A stretch of 64,000 bases of DNA from Robiginitalea sediminis (GTDB taxonomy: Bacteria; Bacteroidota; Bacteroidia; Flavobacteriales; Flavobacteriaceae), in contig NZ_NGNR01000003.1 in NCBI RefSeq assembly GCF_002198115.1, positions 1 through 64,000 on the forward strand, written 5' to 3'. A program made the translations under genes and the position numbers. The notes beneath the pieces are model-generated. The model ran no database searches. It worked only from the letters and a program-made list of their open reading frames with translations, and was not told where the DNA came from. This document shows positions 50,620 to 58,223 of the stretch, piece after piece. Position 1 is the stretch's first letter. The number at the start of each line of letters is the position of its first letter.

Positions 50620-51822
50620 ATGGAACAGAAAATCCTTATCCTGAATTCCGGGAGTTCCTCCCTGAAGTTCCAGCTCCTGCAAATGCCCTCCGAAGCGGTT
50701 ATCTGCAGAGGTCAGGTGGAGCGTATCGGGTCCGTGGATGCCATCCTGCACTGGGAAGCCGGAGGCCGTAAAGCAAAGAGCGTCCTGGAGGCCCTGGACC
50801 ATGGGGCTGCCCTCGCAGCAATCACCGGGGTGCTCACGGACGCGGATAACCGGTTTCTGGCCGATGCCTCCGAAGTGGCAGCTGTCGGGCACCGCGTGGT
50901 CCACGGGGGCACCCGGTACAACAGCACTACGGTAATCGACCAGGAGGTAACAGAAGCCATAGAAGGACTGTCCCGGCTGGCACCCCTCCACAACCCGCCC
51001 AACCTGGAAGGCATCCGCAAGGCTTCTGCCCAGTTTCCGAAGGCCCTGCAGATTGCGGTTTTCGATACCGCCTTCCACAGGAGCATCCCGCCCCATGCCC
51101 GTCGTTATGCCCTGCCGCAGTACCTCTTCGAGGAGCACGAGATCCAGGTATTTGGTTTCCATGGCACCTCCCACCAGTATGTAGCCGGGGAAATGGCCCC
51201 TGAGCTCCCGGAAGGCGGGAAACTCGTATGCCTGCACCTGGGCAATGGTTGCAGCGCCACGGCCATTAAGGGAGGCAGGAGCGTGGACCACAGCCTCGGG
51301 TTTACCCCTTCCAACGGCCTTATTATGGGCTCGAGAAGCGGGGATATCGACCACGGGGTGGTGCTGTACCTGGCGGAAGGCCTCGGGTACGATATGGCCC
51401 GCATCCGCCGGCTGCTCAATTCCGAGAGCGGGATGAAGGGGCTTACGGGCTACAGCGATTTGAGGGATATCGAAAAGGGCGCCGCCAAAGGGAATCCGGA
51501 CTGCGACTTGGCCCTGGAGATGGCTGCTTACCGCATCCGCAAATACATTGGCGCCTATGCCGCTGCTATGGATGGCCTGGACGCCCTGGCCTTTACGGCG
51601 GGGATAGGGGAGCACTCAGCAGAAATGCGGGAGCGCGTCTGCCGGGGGTTGTCCTTTCTGGGGGTTTCCCTGGATGTGGAACGCAACCGGGCACCTGGCT
51701 CTGGCAAGCAAGCGATACACGCTGCGGATTCCCGGGTTTCCATTTGGATTGTACCTACCAATGAGGAACTGGAGATTGCGCGGCAGACCTACAGCTTGTT
51801 GCAGGGGAAGGAAACCGCCTGA
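50620..51822 (+). CDS. ackA: Acetate kinase
   Basis: 400 aa. It makes ATP and acetate from acetyl phosphate and ADP. Family motifs: ILILNSGSSSLKFQLL at the N-terminus, VGHRVVHGG (catalytic region Arg and His), FDTAFHRSIPPHARRYALP, FHGTSHQYVAGE, LHLGNGCSATAIKGGRSVDHSLGFTP and FTAGIGEHSAEMRERVC. Second gene of pta-ackA. Its stop lies six bases from the stop of the next gene on the other strand. Confidence 0.97.
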   Translation: MEQKILILNSGSSSLKFQLLQMPSEAVICRGQVERIGSVDAILHWEAGGRKAKSVLEALDHGAALAAITGVLTDADNRFLADASEVAAVGHRVVHGGTRYNSTTVIDQEVTEAIEGLSRLAPLHNPPNLEGIRKASAQFPKALQIAVFDTAFHRSIPPHARRYALPQYLFEEHEIQVFGFHGTSHQYVAGEMAPELPEGGKLVCLHLGNGCSATAIKGGRSVDHSLGFTPSNGLIMGSRSGDIDHGVVLYLAEGLGYDMARIRRLLNSESGMKGLTGYSDLRDIEKGAAKGNPDCDLALEMAAYRIRKYIGAYAAAMDGLDALAFTAGIGEHSAEMRERVCRGLSFLGVSLDVERNRAPGSGKQAIHAADSRVSIWIVPTNEELEIARQTYSLLQGKETA

Positions 51823-51828
51823 GCAGGC

Positions 51829-52239
51829 TTACCACTTTCGGGCATAGCCAAAGACCATTTTTTTGAATTCCCGGAAATCGGATCCGAACACCTCCATTTT
51901 TCCGGTCAGCCTCCTGTGCGCTTCCCGGAATTCGGCATCGGCTGCCCGGGTTTCCCCTTTCTGAATGCGACTTAGGAAGCGTTCGTGTTCCCGGATTTCA
52001 TCCCAGAGGTACTCGTACAACATCTGGTGGAGGCGGTCCAGGTTGCCCAGGAGTTCCGTGTATGCTAGTTGCTCTGACACTTCCTTCCTGCGTTGGGTCA
52101 GGATATGTTCAAAAAACCGGGTTTCATCTTTCCAGAACGCCACGGTCTCCAGCCATTCCACGCTTTGGCGGTGGAGGTCTTCCAGGCCGGAAGCCAGGAG
52201 GTAGTCCGTGCGGGCAATCAGTTTTTTAGTCGCGGTCAT
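51829..52239 (-). CDS. Hypothetical helical protein
   Basis: 136 aa, soluble, rich in charged residues with long predicted helices (DLHRQSVEWLETVAFWKDETRFFEHILTQRRKEVSEQLAYTELLGNLDRLHQMLYEYL). No signal peptide, no cysteine, no recognised family. It starts 12 bases after the sigma-like gene, in one operon with it, and might be a partner or anti-sigma-like protein; this is only suggested by position. I cannot name a function. Confidence 0.75.
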   Translation of the reverse strand: MTATKKLIARTDYLLASGLEDLHRQSVEWLETVAFWKDETRFFEHILTQRRKEVSEQLAYTELLGNLDRLHQMLYEYLWDEIREHERFLSRIQKGETRAADAEFREAHRRLTGKMEVFGSDFREFKKMVFGYARKW

Positions 52240-52251
52240 GCTCTCGGGGTT

Positions 52252-53022
52252 TTAAGGTTCGTCCAGCCAGCGCCTGAGGGACAGGTGCAGGATTTCGCGG
52301 GTGCGCTCCAGAAGTTTTTCCACCTCGTGTTCGGATTGCATTTTGATGGCGGCAATTTCCGCCGTGCCAAAGCCCTGCTCATGCGCCAGTTCGAATACAG
52401 AACGCATTTGGGGGGGCATTCGGAATAGTAGGTTCTCCAAGTGTTCCTGGGCTGCGGCATGGGTGTTTTCCGCTTCTGTGAGGGCCATCAGGTCCTCATG
52501 GGCGTCGTCCAGGAAGATGTTGCGAAGCAGGTGGTGGTGATCTTTATAGGAAATGTCGTCCATTTCCCCCATCAGGACCAGGTCCCCATCGCCGTCTGTA
52601 CTGAAGGATTCATCCAGCTCGGCGAGTTCGGCTTTGGAGTAGTCGTCCAGGTTGTCGTAAAAGACGGCGTCAAAGACCTCTTCCACCTCCATATCCTCCA
52701 GGAGTTTTTCGGCCCTTTTGAAGAGCCAGGCGTGGAATTGCCCTGCGGAAGGCACCTCTTCCAGGTGGTCGAAGACATCAATGATCAGTTGGTCGAAGAA
52801 ATCGTAGGTGTCGTATTTATTGTGCGATATAACCCCTTTAGCCAGGGCCAGGCGAAGGCCCCGCGTAATGTAGCGTTTTACCTCCGGCAGCACCTTGAGC
52901 AGGATCTCATTGAAGGTTTTGCGGTCGTCCTTTTCCCGCAGTTCTACCAGGATGGGGTAACATGTGGCCACGAATTGGTTGAATTCGGCCTGGCGTTTGT
53001 CGTAGCGTACCGTTGTTTTCAT
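52252..53022 (-). CDS. Sigma-70-like factor with long linker
   Basis: 256 aa. The C-terminal part (about 195-252) resembles sigma region 4: LENLLFRMPPQMRSVFELAHEQGFGTAEIAAIKMQSEHEVEKLLERTREILHLSLRRWL, with a helix-turn-helix. The N-terminal part (about 15-100) is region-2-like and helical (LLKVLPEVKRYITRGLRLAL ... YDFFDQLIIDVFDHL). Between them lies an acidic linker of about 80 residues (ELAELDESFSTDGDGDLVLMGEMDD), longer than in normal ECF factors. It could direct RNA polymerase to stress promoters or regulate indirectly. Carries the Crp-type module upstream. Confidence 0.8.
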   Translation of the reverse strand: MKTTVRYDKRQAEFNQFVATCYPILVELREKDDRKTFNEILLKVLPEVKRYITRGLRLALAKGVISHNKYDTYDFFDQLIIDVFDHLEEVPSAGQFHAWLFKRAEKLLEDMEVEEVFDAVFYDNLDDYSKAELAELDESFSTDGDGDLVLMGEMDDISYKDHHHLLRNIFLDDAHEDLMALTEAENTHAAAQEHLENLLFRMPPQMRSVFELAHEQGFGTAEIAAIKMQSEHEVEKLLERTREILHLSLRRWLDEP

Positions 53023-53049
53023 AACACCCTTATTTTGGGATTACCATAG

Positions 53050-53093
53050 GTAAGGTCTGGAAATCTCCAGGGATATAAAATGATCTTTGTCAC
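53050..53093 (-). promoter_or_regulatory. Crp/Fnr-type module, sigma-like operon
   Basis: Gene orientation: GTGACAAAGATCAT (53093-53080), 22 bases, then GACCTTAC (53057-53050). A TACCTATG just downstream (53052-53045) overlaps it and could be an alternative -7 box. Confidence 0.75.
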
Positions 53094-53099
53094 TTGCAA

Positions 53100-54170
53100 T
53101 CAGCAGGATTCCGCAATCCGGCTGAGGCGGGTGGGGTCCGTAATGATGATTTCCCTCGCCCGGCCCATCCGGATAATGCCTTCGGTCCGCAGTTCGGAGA
53201 GGGCGCGGATGGCGGTCTCGGTAGCGGTGCCCACCATGCCAGCCAGGTCTTCCCGGGCAATGTCGATCCCGTCCCTGGTGGGGCGTGCAGCCACCCCGCT
53301 CTCTTTCAGCCGCAGCAGGGCCCGGGCCACCCGGTTCTTAACCGGCCAGTAGGCCATTTGGATGAGCTGTTCCTTGAGGGCAATCAGGTCTCCGGAGATC
53401 AGGTCCATAAAGCGGTGGGCAACCTCCGGGCGGTGCTCCAGCAAATGAATGAAATCTGCTTTTGGTATTGAGTAGACCTCTGCCGGTTCCATAACCCAGG
53501 CAGATTCCAGATAGGTGCCCGAGGGGTTAAGCAGGGAAAGCTGCCCCAAAAACTGCCCGCCTCCGTAAATACCGCTTACCAGTTCTTTCCCGGATTCGGC
53601 GGTCTTGTAGCATTTAAGCCGCCCGGATGTTACATAATGCAGGTTGTGGGCGGCATCCCCCTCCCTAAAGAGGTAATCCTGGGCCTGGTAGGTCCGGGCG
53701 AAATAATCCCGCTCTATGTGGTCCAGGTCCAGGTAGGCCGAGGCTTCCTGCATAAAGGCCTGAACCCCTTCCACGTCGCGTGTGAATTCCCGCTGCAGGA
53801 AGGCGTGTTTTTCCAGCCGGGACCGCACGGCGCTCAGTAAGTCCTCCTCGTCGAAGGGTTTGGTGAGGTAGTCGTCTGCCCCCAGGTTCATCCCCTTGCG
53901 CACATCGGCCTTTTCGGTTTTGGCGGTGAGGAATATAAAGGGGATCCGGGCCGTTGCCGGGTCTTTCTGCATGCGCTCCAGGACTTCATACCCGTCCATC
54001 CCGGGCATCATAATATCACACAGGACCAGGTCCGGCCGGAATTGGCGGGCCCGGTCCAGGCCGGAGCGTCCGTCCGGGCTGGTTTGGGTGGCATAGCCTG
54101 CCAGCTGGAGCAGGTCCGCTGTGTTTTCGCGGACATCTTCGTGGTCTTCAATGATCAGGATGCGTTTCAT
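53100..54170 (-). CDS. Response regulator with REC, cNMP-like and Crp HTH domains
   Basis: 356 aa from ATG 54170 (MKRILIIEDHEDVRENTADLLQLAGY). Receiver domain 1-120 with acidic pocket EDHED and phospho-acceptor Asp52 (LVLCDIMMPGMDG), KPF near 105. A Crp-type beta-roll follows at about 150-265 (QDYLFREGDAAHNLHYVTSGRLKCYK...GGGQFLGQLSLLN), and a C-terminal HTH_CRP (IDIAREDLAGMVGTATETAIRALSELRTEGII). The recognition helix keeps Glu and Arg at the positions (TETAIR) that read the TGA core in Crp and Fnr. There are no Fnr-type Fe-S cysteines. Overlaps the kinase by 23 bases, so they form one operon. Likely activator of the ten-module regulon. Confidence 0.92.
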   Translation of the reverse strand: MKRILIIEDHEDVRENTADLLQLAGYATQTSPDGRSGLDRARQFRPDLVLCDIMMPGMDGYEVLERMQKDPATARIPFIFLTAKTEKADVRKGMNLGADDYLTKPFDEEDLLSAVRSRLEKHAFLQREFTRDVEGVQAFMQEASAYLDLDHIERDYFARTYQAQDYLFREGDAAHNLHYVTSGRLKCYKTAESGKELVSGIYGGGQFLGQLSLLNPSGTYLESAWVMEPAEVYSIPKADFIHLLEHRPEVAHRFMDLISGDLIALKEQLIQMAYWPVKNRVARALLRLKESGVAARPTRDGIDIAREDLAGMVGTATETAIRALSELRTEGIIRMGRAREIIITDPTRLSRIAESC

Positions 54171-56994
54171 CGGGTACAGATTTAAATTTCCGCGGCAGGC
54201 GGATCCGGAAGGAACTACCCCTGCCGGGGGTACTTTCAAAGGTGATGTCGCCGCACATAAGCTCGGTGTATTTCTTTACGATATGCAGGCCGAGGCCCGT
54301 CCCGGGGATGTTCATGGCATTCCTGGCCCTGAAAAACCGGTTGAAGAGCTGGTCCTGTTCCTCCTCGGGGATACCCATCCCCCGGTCGCGGATGGTGAGT
54401 CCTACCCCGTGGTCGTCCGTGTCCAGATCTATGTGGATGGGGGCGTTTTCCGGGGAGTATTTGATCGCATTGGAAAGCAGATTGATCAGGATATGGCGGG
54501 TGAGTTTCGGGTCGAGGACCACCTGGTGGTCCCCATGTGAAAAATGTTCCACGAAGTACTGGCCTACCTTCAGGCTGGTCTCGAGTTCTTCAAGGACTGA
54601 GCGCAGCAGTGCCAGCAGGTCGAAGGATGTGGCCTGGCATGCAATGTCCCCTTCTTCCACCCGGCTGAGCGATAGGAAATCCTCCAGGATAACAACCAGG
54701 TTGCGGACGTTGTTCTTGATTTGGTTCACGTAGCGTTCCCGTTTGGACTCCTTCCCCTGGTCATTCTGTTTTTCGATGAGGATTGCGGAGGAAAGGATAG
54801 CGCTCAGCGGGGTCCGGAACTCGTGGGAGGCCATGGAAATAAACCTCGATTTCAGGTCGTTGAGTTCTTGTTCTATTCTAAGGGCACGCATGAGCTCCTG
54901 CTGTGTTTGTTTCTGTGCGGTGGTATTGCTAAAGACAAGCAAGGCCCATTGAATCTGGTCGTTGAAGGTCAGGGGGGTAGTATTCACGTTATAGGTTTGC
55001 CCATGGTGTTCCAACTCAAAACTCATATGCCCCCCGTGGAGGGTAGCGGTTACTTGGCGCTCCAGCAATACAAGCTGGGCTTCCCCGAAACCGGGCAGGG
55101 CCGATGGGTTTTGGTCCTGGAAGGCCCACCCGGAGAGCCCCATGGTTTCGAGTTCTTCCCCTTCCAGGTGGACCAGCTGCATGGCCGGGTTAAACACCAT
55201 AATGACCCCTTTCGGGAAATTCCGGGCCATGGCCGCAAACAGGGCATGACTGGCCATGGCCTTGCGTTCGGCCTCGCGGGTCCACTCTATCTGCTCTTCC
55301 AGACTCGTATTGGAACGACGTAGCTGGCTTACGGTATCTTCCAGCCTGCGGGTCCTGTCTGCTACCCGTTCTTCCAGCAGCCGCGCATAGGCCTCTAGTT
55401 TGTTGTGGCTTTTTTGCAGGCGTTCCCTGGATTTATAACGCTCAATGGCCACCCGGGCCAATTGCAACACTTCCCGGATATTTTCCCGCTGTTTTTTGTT
55501 TGGCTTTCCCTCTGCAGACAGCAATAGGGTAAAGGTGCCCAGGACATCCTGATGGGAAGAGCGGATGGGGAAGGTCCAGAGCGACCGAAAGCCCTCCTGG
55601 TGCTGCGGTTTTCCAAAGCTGTTCTGTTGGGTATTGCGATCCGGGATGCGTCGGATGATTTCACAGTTTTTGAGCACCGTATCGCAGATTTCGGGGTAAG
55701 GGCACTGGTCCAGGGGGATTTCCGCTGGCAATTTCGGGCCCTTAATGCCATCGCTCCGGGTAGCCAGGGTTTCCAGGAACTTCTTTTGGGTATGCAACAA
55801 GTGCATGTGTACGGTACCCCGACCCAGGGGCATCAGTAGCAGGTCGCAAAGTAGCGGGGCAATTTCCCCCAGCGTCTTATCTGCCGTGATTTCCTCCAGG
55901 ATCCGGTGGATCCGGTCTTTCCGTCTCACCTGGTTTACCCTTTCGGAGACATCCCGGATAACGCCGATGAAATGTGTGGCCTCCCCGGAATTGTCCAGGA
56001 TGGGGGTCAGGGTGAGCTCGTTCCAGAACAGGCTCCCGTCCTTGCGGTAATTCCGCAAGACCTCACTACAGGGCTGGTTTCGTTCCAGGCTTTTGCGGAT
56101 CTTGGCGATACCCGGTTGTTTGCGGTCGGAGCCCTGCAGGAACCGGCAATTCCGGCCAAGAACCTCCTCTGCGGCATACCCGGTAATTTCGGTAAAGGCG
56201 GAGTTGATATAGCTCACAGGCTGGTCCGGGGCCCGGGCATCCGAAATCACAAACCCGTTTCCGGCGGCTTCCAGGGCCCTGTTGCGCAGGTTCAGTATAT
56301 TCTGGACTTCCTTGGCATGGGTCACCTCCCGGACAATAGATAAGATTTTGTGGTTGTTCATGGGGACCAGCCGGGCTTCGTAATGGGTGGCCCCGGCGTT
56401 CAGGCTGAATTCCAGGTGCCGGGCCCGCCTGTCTTTCCGGATACCCTCAAAGGCTTCCAGGAACTGTCCGGTTAGGGCTTCGGGGAAAAGTTCGCCCATA
56501 TGTTGTCCCTGGATCTTTTGCCCGGCCTCGAAAAGGCCGCCGCTTACCGGGGGGTAATATCCCAGAAAATTGCCCTGGTAGTCCTGGATGAAGATACTGT
56601 CCGGGATAGCCTCCAGAAGGGCATTGAGTTTGGTTTGCTGCGCCTTAAGTCGCAGGTCGGTATCCGAGACGGCCTTTAGGGGTCGTACAAAGACCAACTG
56701 GTGTTCCAGGGTTTCCAATAAGGGACTGAAACGCAGGATTACGGGGATATCCCCGTCCTCCTTGGTGTGCAGGATGTGGAGGGCCTCGTTGAGGCCTCCC
56801 CGGGATTGTCCGGGCTTTTCCGCTATAAAAGACCAAAGGTCCCGCCCTCTGATTTCGGAAGCCATGAACCCAAAGAGTTCCTCGGCTATCCCGTTCATCT
56901 GTACGATGCAGCCCTTGGGGTCCAACAGGACCAACCCATGCCCGGAGAGGTGGTCTACCTCCCTGCTGAACCTGTATTTGGTAAGGGTGCCCAT
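54148..56994 (-). CDS. LOV/PAS/GAF histidine kinase, candidate blue-light receptor
   Basis: 948 aa, no membrane helices. Domains: PAS about 15-115, PAS about 125-235, LOV about 240-352, GAF about 375-540, coiled coil about 545-595, PAS about 600-710, HisKA about 735-800 (SMASHEFRTPL, phospho-His) and HATPase about 840-945 (NLLSNAIKYSP, IRDRGMGIP, GTGLGLHIVKK). The LOV part has GRNCRFLQG with the photoactive Cys283, and Arg300, Asn315 and Asn325 at the FMN-binding positions, all at canonical spacing. The conserved signalling Gln (63 residues after the Cys) is Ile346. Partner of the REC-Crp regulator downstream. Confidence 0.93.
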   Translation of the reverse strand: MGTLTKYRFSREVDHLSGHGLVLLDPKGCIVQMNGIAEELFGFMASEIRGRDLWSFIAEKPGQSRGGLNEALHILHTKEDGDIPVILRFSPLLETLEHQLVFVRPLKAVSDTDLRLKAQQTKLNALLEAIPDSIFIQDYQGNFLGYYPPVSGGLFEAGQKIQGQHMGELFPEALTGQFLEAFEGIRKDRRARHLEFSLNAGATHYEARLVPMNNHKILSIVREVTHAKEVQNILNLRNRALEAAGNGFVISDARAPDQPVSYINSAFTEITGYAAEEVLGRNCRFLQGSDRKQPGIAKIRKSLERNQPCSEVLRNYRKDGSLFWNELTLTPILDNSGEATHFIGVIRDVSERVNQVRRKDRIHRILEEITADKTLGEIAPLLCDLLLMPLGRGTVHMHLLHTQKKFLETLATRSDGIKGPKLPAEIPLDQCPYPEICDTVLKNCEIIRRIPDRNTQQNSFGKPQHQEGFRSLWTFPIRSSHQDVLGTFTLLLSAEGKPNKKQRENIREVLQLARVAIERYKSRERLQKSHNKLEAYARLLEERVADRTRRLEDTVSQLRRSNTSLEEQIEWTREAERKAMASHALFAAMARNFPKGVIMVFNPAMQLVHLEGEELETMGLSGWAFQDQNPSALPGFGEAQLVLLERQVTATLHGGHMSFELEHHGQTYNVNTTPLTFNDQIQWALLVFSNTTAQKQTQQELMRALRIEQELNDLKSRFISMASHEFRTPLSAILSSAILIEKQNDQGKESKRERYVNQIKNNVRNLVVILEDFLSLSRVEEGDIACQATSFDLLALLRSVLEELETSLKVGQYFVEHFSHGDHQVVLDPKLTRHILINLLSNAIKYSPENAPIHIDLDTDDHGVGLTIRDRGMGIPEEEQDQLFNRFFRARNAMNIPGTGLGLHIVKKYTELMCGDITFESTPGRGSSFRIRLPRKFKSVPDETHPDH

Positions 56995-57020
56995 CAGTAT
57001 ATGGCTTTATCCTAATCTAT

Positions 57021-57064
57021 TAAAGGTAGCTTTCCCCTTCGTCGGAAAGTATGACAAGTATCAT
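57021..57064 (-). promoter_or_regulatory. Crp/Fnr-type module, kinase-regulator operon
   Basis: Gene orientation: ATGATACTTGTCAT (57064-57051), 22 bases, then TACCTTTA (57028-57021). The start codon follows 26 bases after the -7 box. Implies autoregulation. Confidence 0.85.
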
Positions 57065-57182
57065 AAACAACCCCCTTCCGGGCCGGTTAGGGCTTGGAAG
57101 GGGGTCGGGCCGGGACTCCTAACATTGAGGGCTTAAGAACAATGGAATCTGATTTACAAGGAGTCCCTCTAGCAGCTTAATT

Positions 57183-57644
57183 CTAACCCACCTCAATGAC
57201 TTTGGGTTTTTTCTTTTCAACCTCTGCTTTTTTGAGCAGTTTGAAGCGAAGGATGCCGTCGTTGTAACGGGCTTTGATGGCTTCTTCCTTCACGTTTTCC
57301 GGAAGTTCAAAAGCGCGCTCAAAGGCGTTGTAGCGGAATTCCCTGCGGGAGTAGTTTTCTTTTTCCTCCTCCTCGGCGACCTTTTTCTCTGCTGAAATAT
57401 TCAGGTATCCGTCCTCAATGGTCACGTTGAAATCCTTTTTGTCGAATCCGGGGGCGGCCAGTTCAATTTCGAAGTGGTCCTTAGCCTCCTTGATATTCAT
57501 TGCGGGCTCAACGGTTTTTCCATTCCAGAAGTCGGTTTCCATCATACCGCCTTTCCACATACGGGAATCGAAAAAGTCGTCCATGTCGAAGAAATCCTGC
57601 CGAAGCAGATTTCCAAAAGGTCTTTTAAATTTTACAAGTGTCAT
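57183..57644 (-). CDS. Hsp20/alpha-crystallin small heat-shock protein
   Basis: 153 aa. An ATP-independent holdase chaperone in the cytoplasm. The alpha-crystallin domain is at about residues 45-140: EPAMNIKEAKDHFEIELAAPGFDKKDFNVTIEDGYLNISAEKKVAEEEEKENYSRREFRYNAFERAFELPENV, ending with the conserved YNDGILRFKLLKK (G-x-L). The N-terminal arm is typical of bacterial Hsp20 proteins. It stands alone with the Crp-type module upstream. Confidence 0.96.
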   Translation of the reverse strand: MTLVKFKRPFGNLLRQDFFDMDDFFDSRMWKGGMMETDFWNGKTVEPAMNIKEAKDHFEIELAAPGFDKKDFNVTIEDGYLNISAEKKVAEEEEKENYSRREFRYNAFERAFELPENVKEEAIKARYNDGILRFKLLKKAEVEKKKPKVIEVG

Positions 57645-57684
57645 AGCGATTGGGTTTTTGTTAGACTTCCAATTCTTTTGTGAC

Positions 57685-57728
57685 CCAATGTACTACGGCA
57701 CCTCCACCTGCGAAATGACCCAGGTCAG
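57685..57728 (-). promoter_or_regulatory. Crp/Fnr-type module, hsp20
   Basis: Gene orientation: CTGACCTGGGTCAT (57728-57715), 22 bases, then TACATTGG (57692-57685). The start codon lies 40 bases after the -7 box. Confidence 0.75.
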
Positions 57729-57762
57729 TACAAGGACTTCCCCGGGCGATTGGGTTATTTTT

Positions 57763-57793
57763 TTTGCACCGCTTCCAAATACCCCTAAAATTT
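57763..57793 (+). promoter_or_regulatory. Promoter of tRNA-Val(GAC)
   Basis: TTTG (57763-57766), 19 bases, then TAAAATTT (57786-57793). The match to TAnnTTTG is incomplete at the last base, but the spacing fits and it sits 22 bases before the tRNA. Confidence 0.5.
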
Positions 57794-57815
57794 CCGAACT
57801 TGCACCGCCCTAACC

Positions 57816-57890
57816 GGGATATTAGCTCAGTTGGTTTAGAGCGCTGCCTTGACAGGGCAGAGGTCACTGGTTCGAATCCAGTATATCCCA
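57816..57890 (+). tRNA. tRNA-Val (anticodon GAC)
   Basis: 75 nt. The acceptor GGGATAT pairs with ATATCCC, the discriminator is A, and CCA is not encoded. The anticodon stem CTGCC/GGCAG encloses the loop TTGACAG with anticodon GAC. D arm TTAGCTCAGTTGG and T arm GGTTCGAATCC are normal. It is the second valine tRNA of the window and shares the downstream spacer and repeat family with the first. Confidence 0.95.
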
Positions 57891-57900
57891 CATCAAGCAG

Positions 57901-57928
57901 AAAACCCGCGCCGCCAGGCGCGGGTTTT
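57901..57928 (+). terminator. Terminator of tRNA-Val(GAC)
   Basis: Stem AAAACCCGCGCC/GGCGCGGGTTTT with a four-base loop. The T tract is four bases and is shared with the left arm of the following large inverted repeat. Confidence 0.75.
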
Positions 57929-57983
57929 CGCATTCCAGGAGAAAGCCAAACCCGTTTGAGCTTTCTCCTGGAATGCGAAAACC
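57923..57983. repeat. Perfect 24-base inverted repeat behind tRNA-Val(GAC)
   Basis: Arms 57923-57946 and 57960-57983 are perfect reverse complements. CAAAC/GTTTG inside them pair too, so nearly the entire 61 bases can form one hairpin. It competes with the tRNA terminator stem for the shared GGTTTT. The same element with two mismatches is at 14990-15048. Confidence 0.85.
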
Positions 57984-58203
57984 AGGATTCGCGCACGCGA
58001 ATCGGGTTTTCTATTTGCAGGCGTGGCTGATCACTCTGGATCACGCCTCTGGCGTAATCCATCCCAACTAGGCCAGCGCACCACCTGGCTCCTCGCCCCG
58101 ATAGCTATAGGGGGTCCACCGGACCTTCCACGGTCGTTCGGCCCTATTTGCAGGCGTGGCTGATCACTCTGGATCACGCCGCAGGCGTAATCCATCCCAA
58201 CGC
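57984..58203. repeat. tRNA-trailing repeat block with two 58-bp copies
   Basis: A perfect small hairpin (GATTCGCG/CGCGAATC) is followed by two near-identical 58-base copies, 58011-58068 and 58144-58201, each beginning CTATTTGCAG, with GGATCACGCC/GGCGTAATCC as inner stem-loop. Between them lie the symmetric segment with ATAGCTAT at its centre (near 58100) and a GGTCC/GGACC hairpin. No gene is supported from 57891 to 58223. Confidence 0.8.
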
Positions 58204-58223
58204 GGCTTGCCCCGGATCCGGAA

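Noticed and set aside
52252-53022. Standard ECF sigma factor
   Set aside because: The linker is too long and region 2 is weak, so a cautious sigma-like name is used.
57661-58062. Frames covering tRNA-Val(GAC), some reading like a typical annotated protein end
   Set aside because: They read through the tRNA gene and a perfect hairpin on either strand. Such peptides are common annotation artefacts at tRNA loci.
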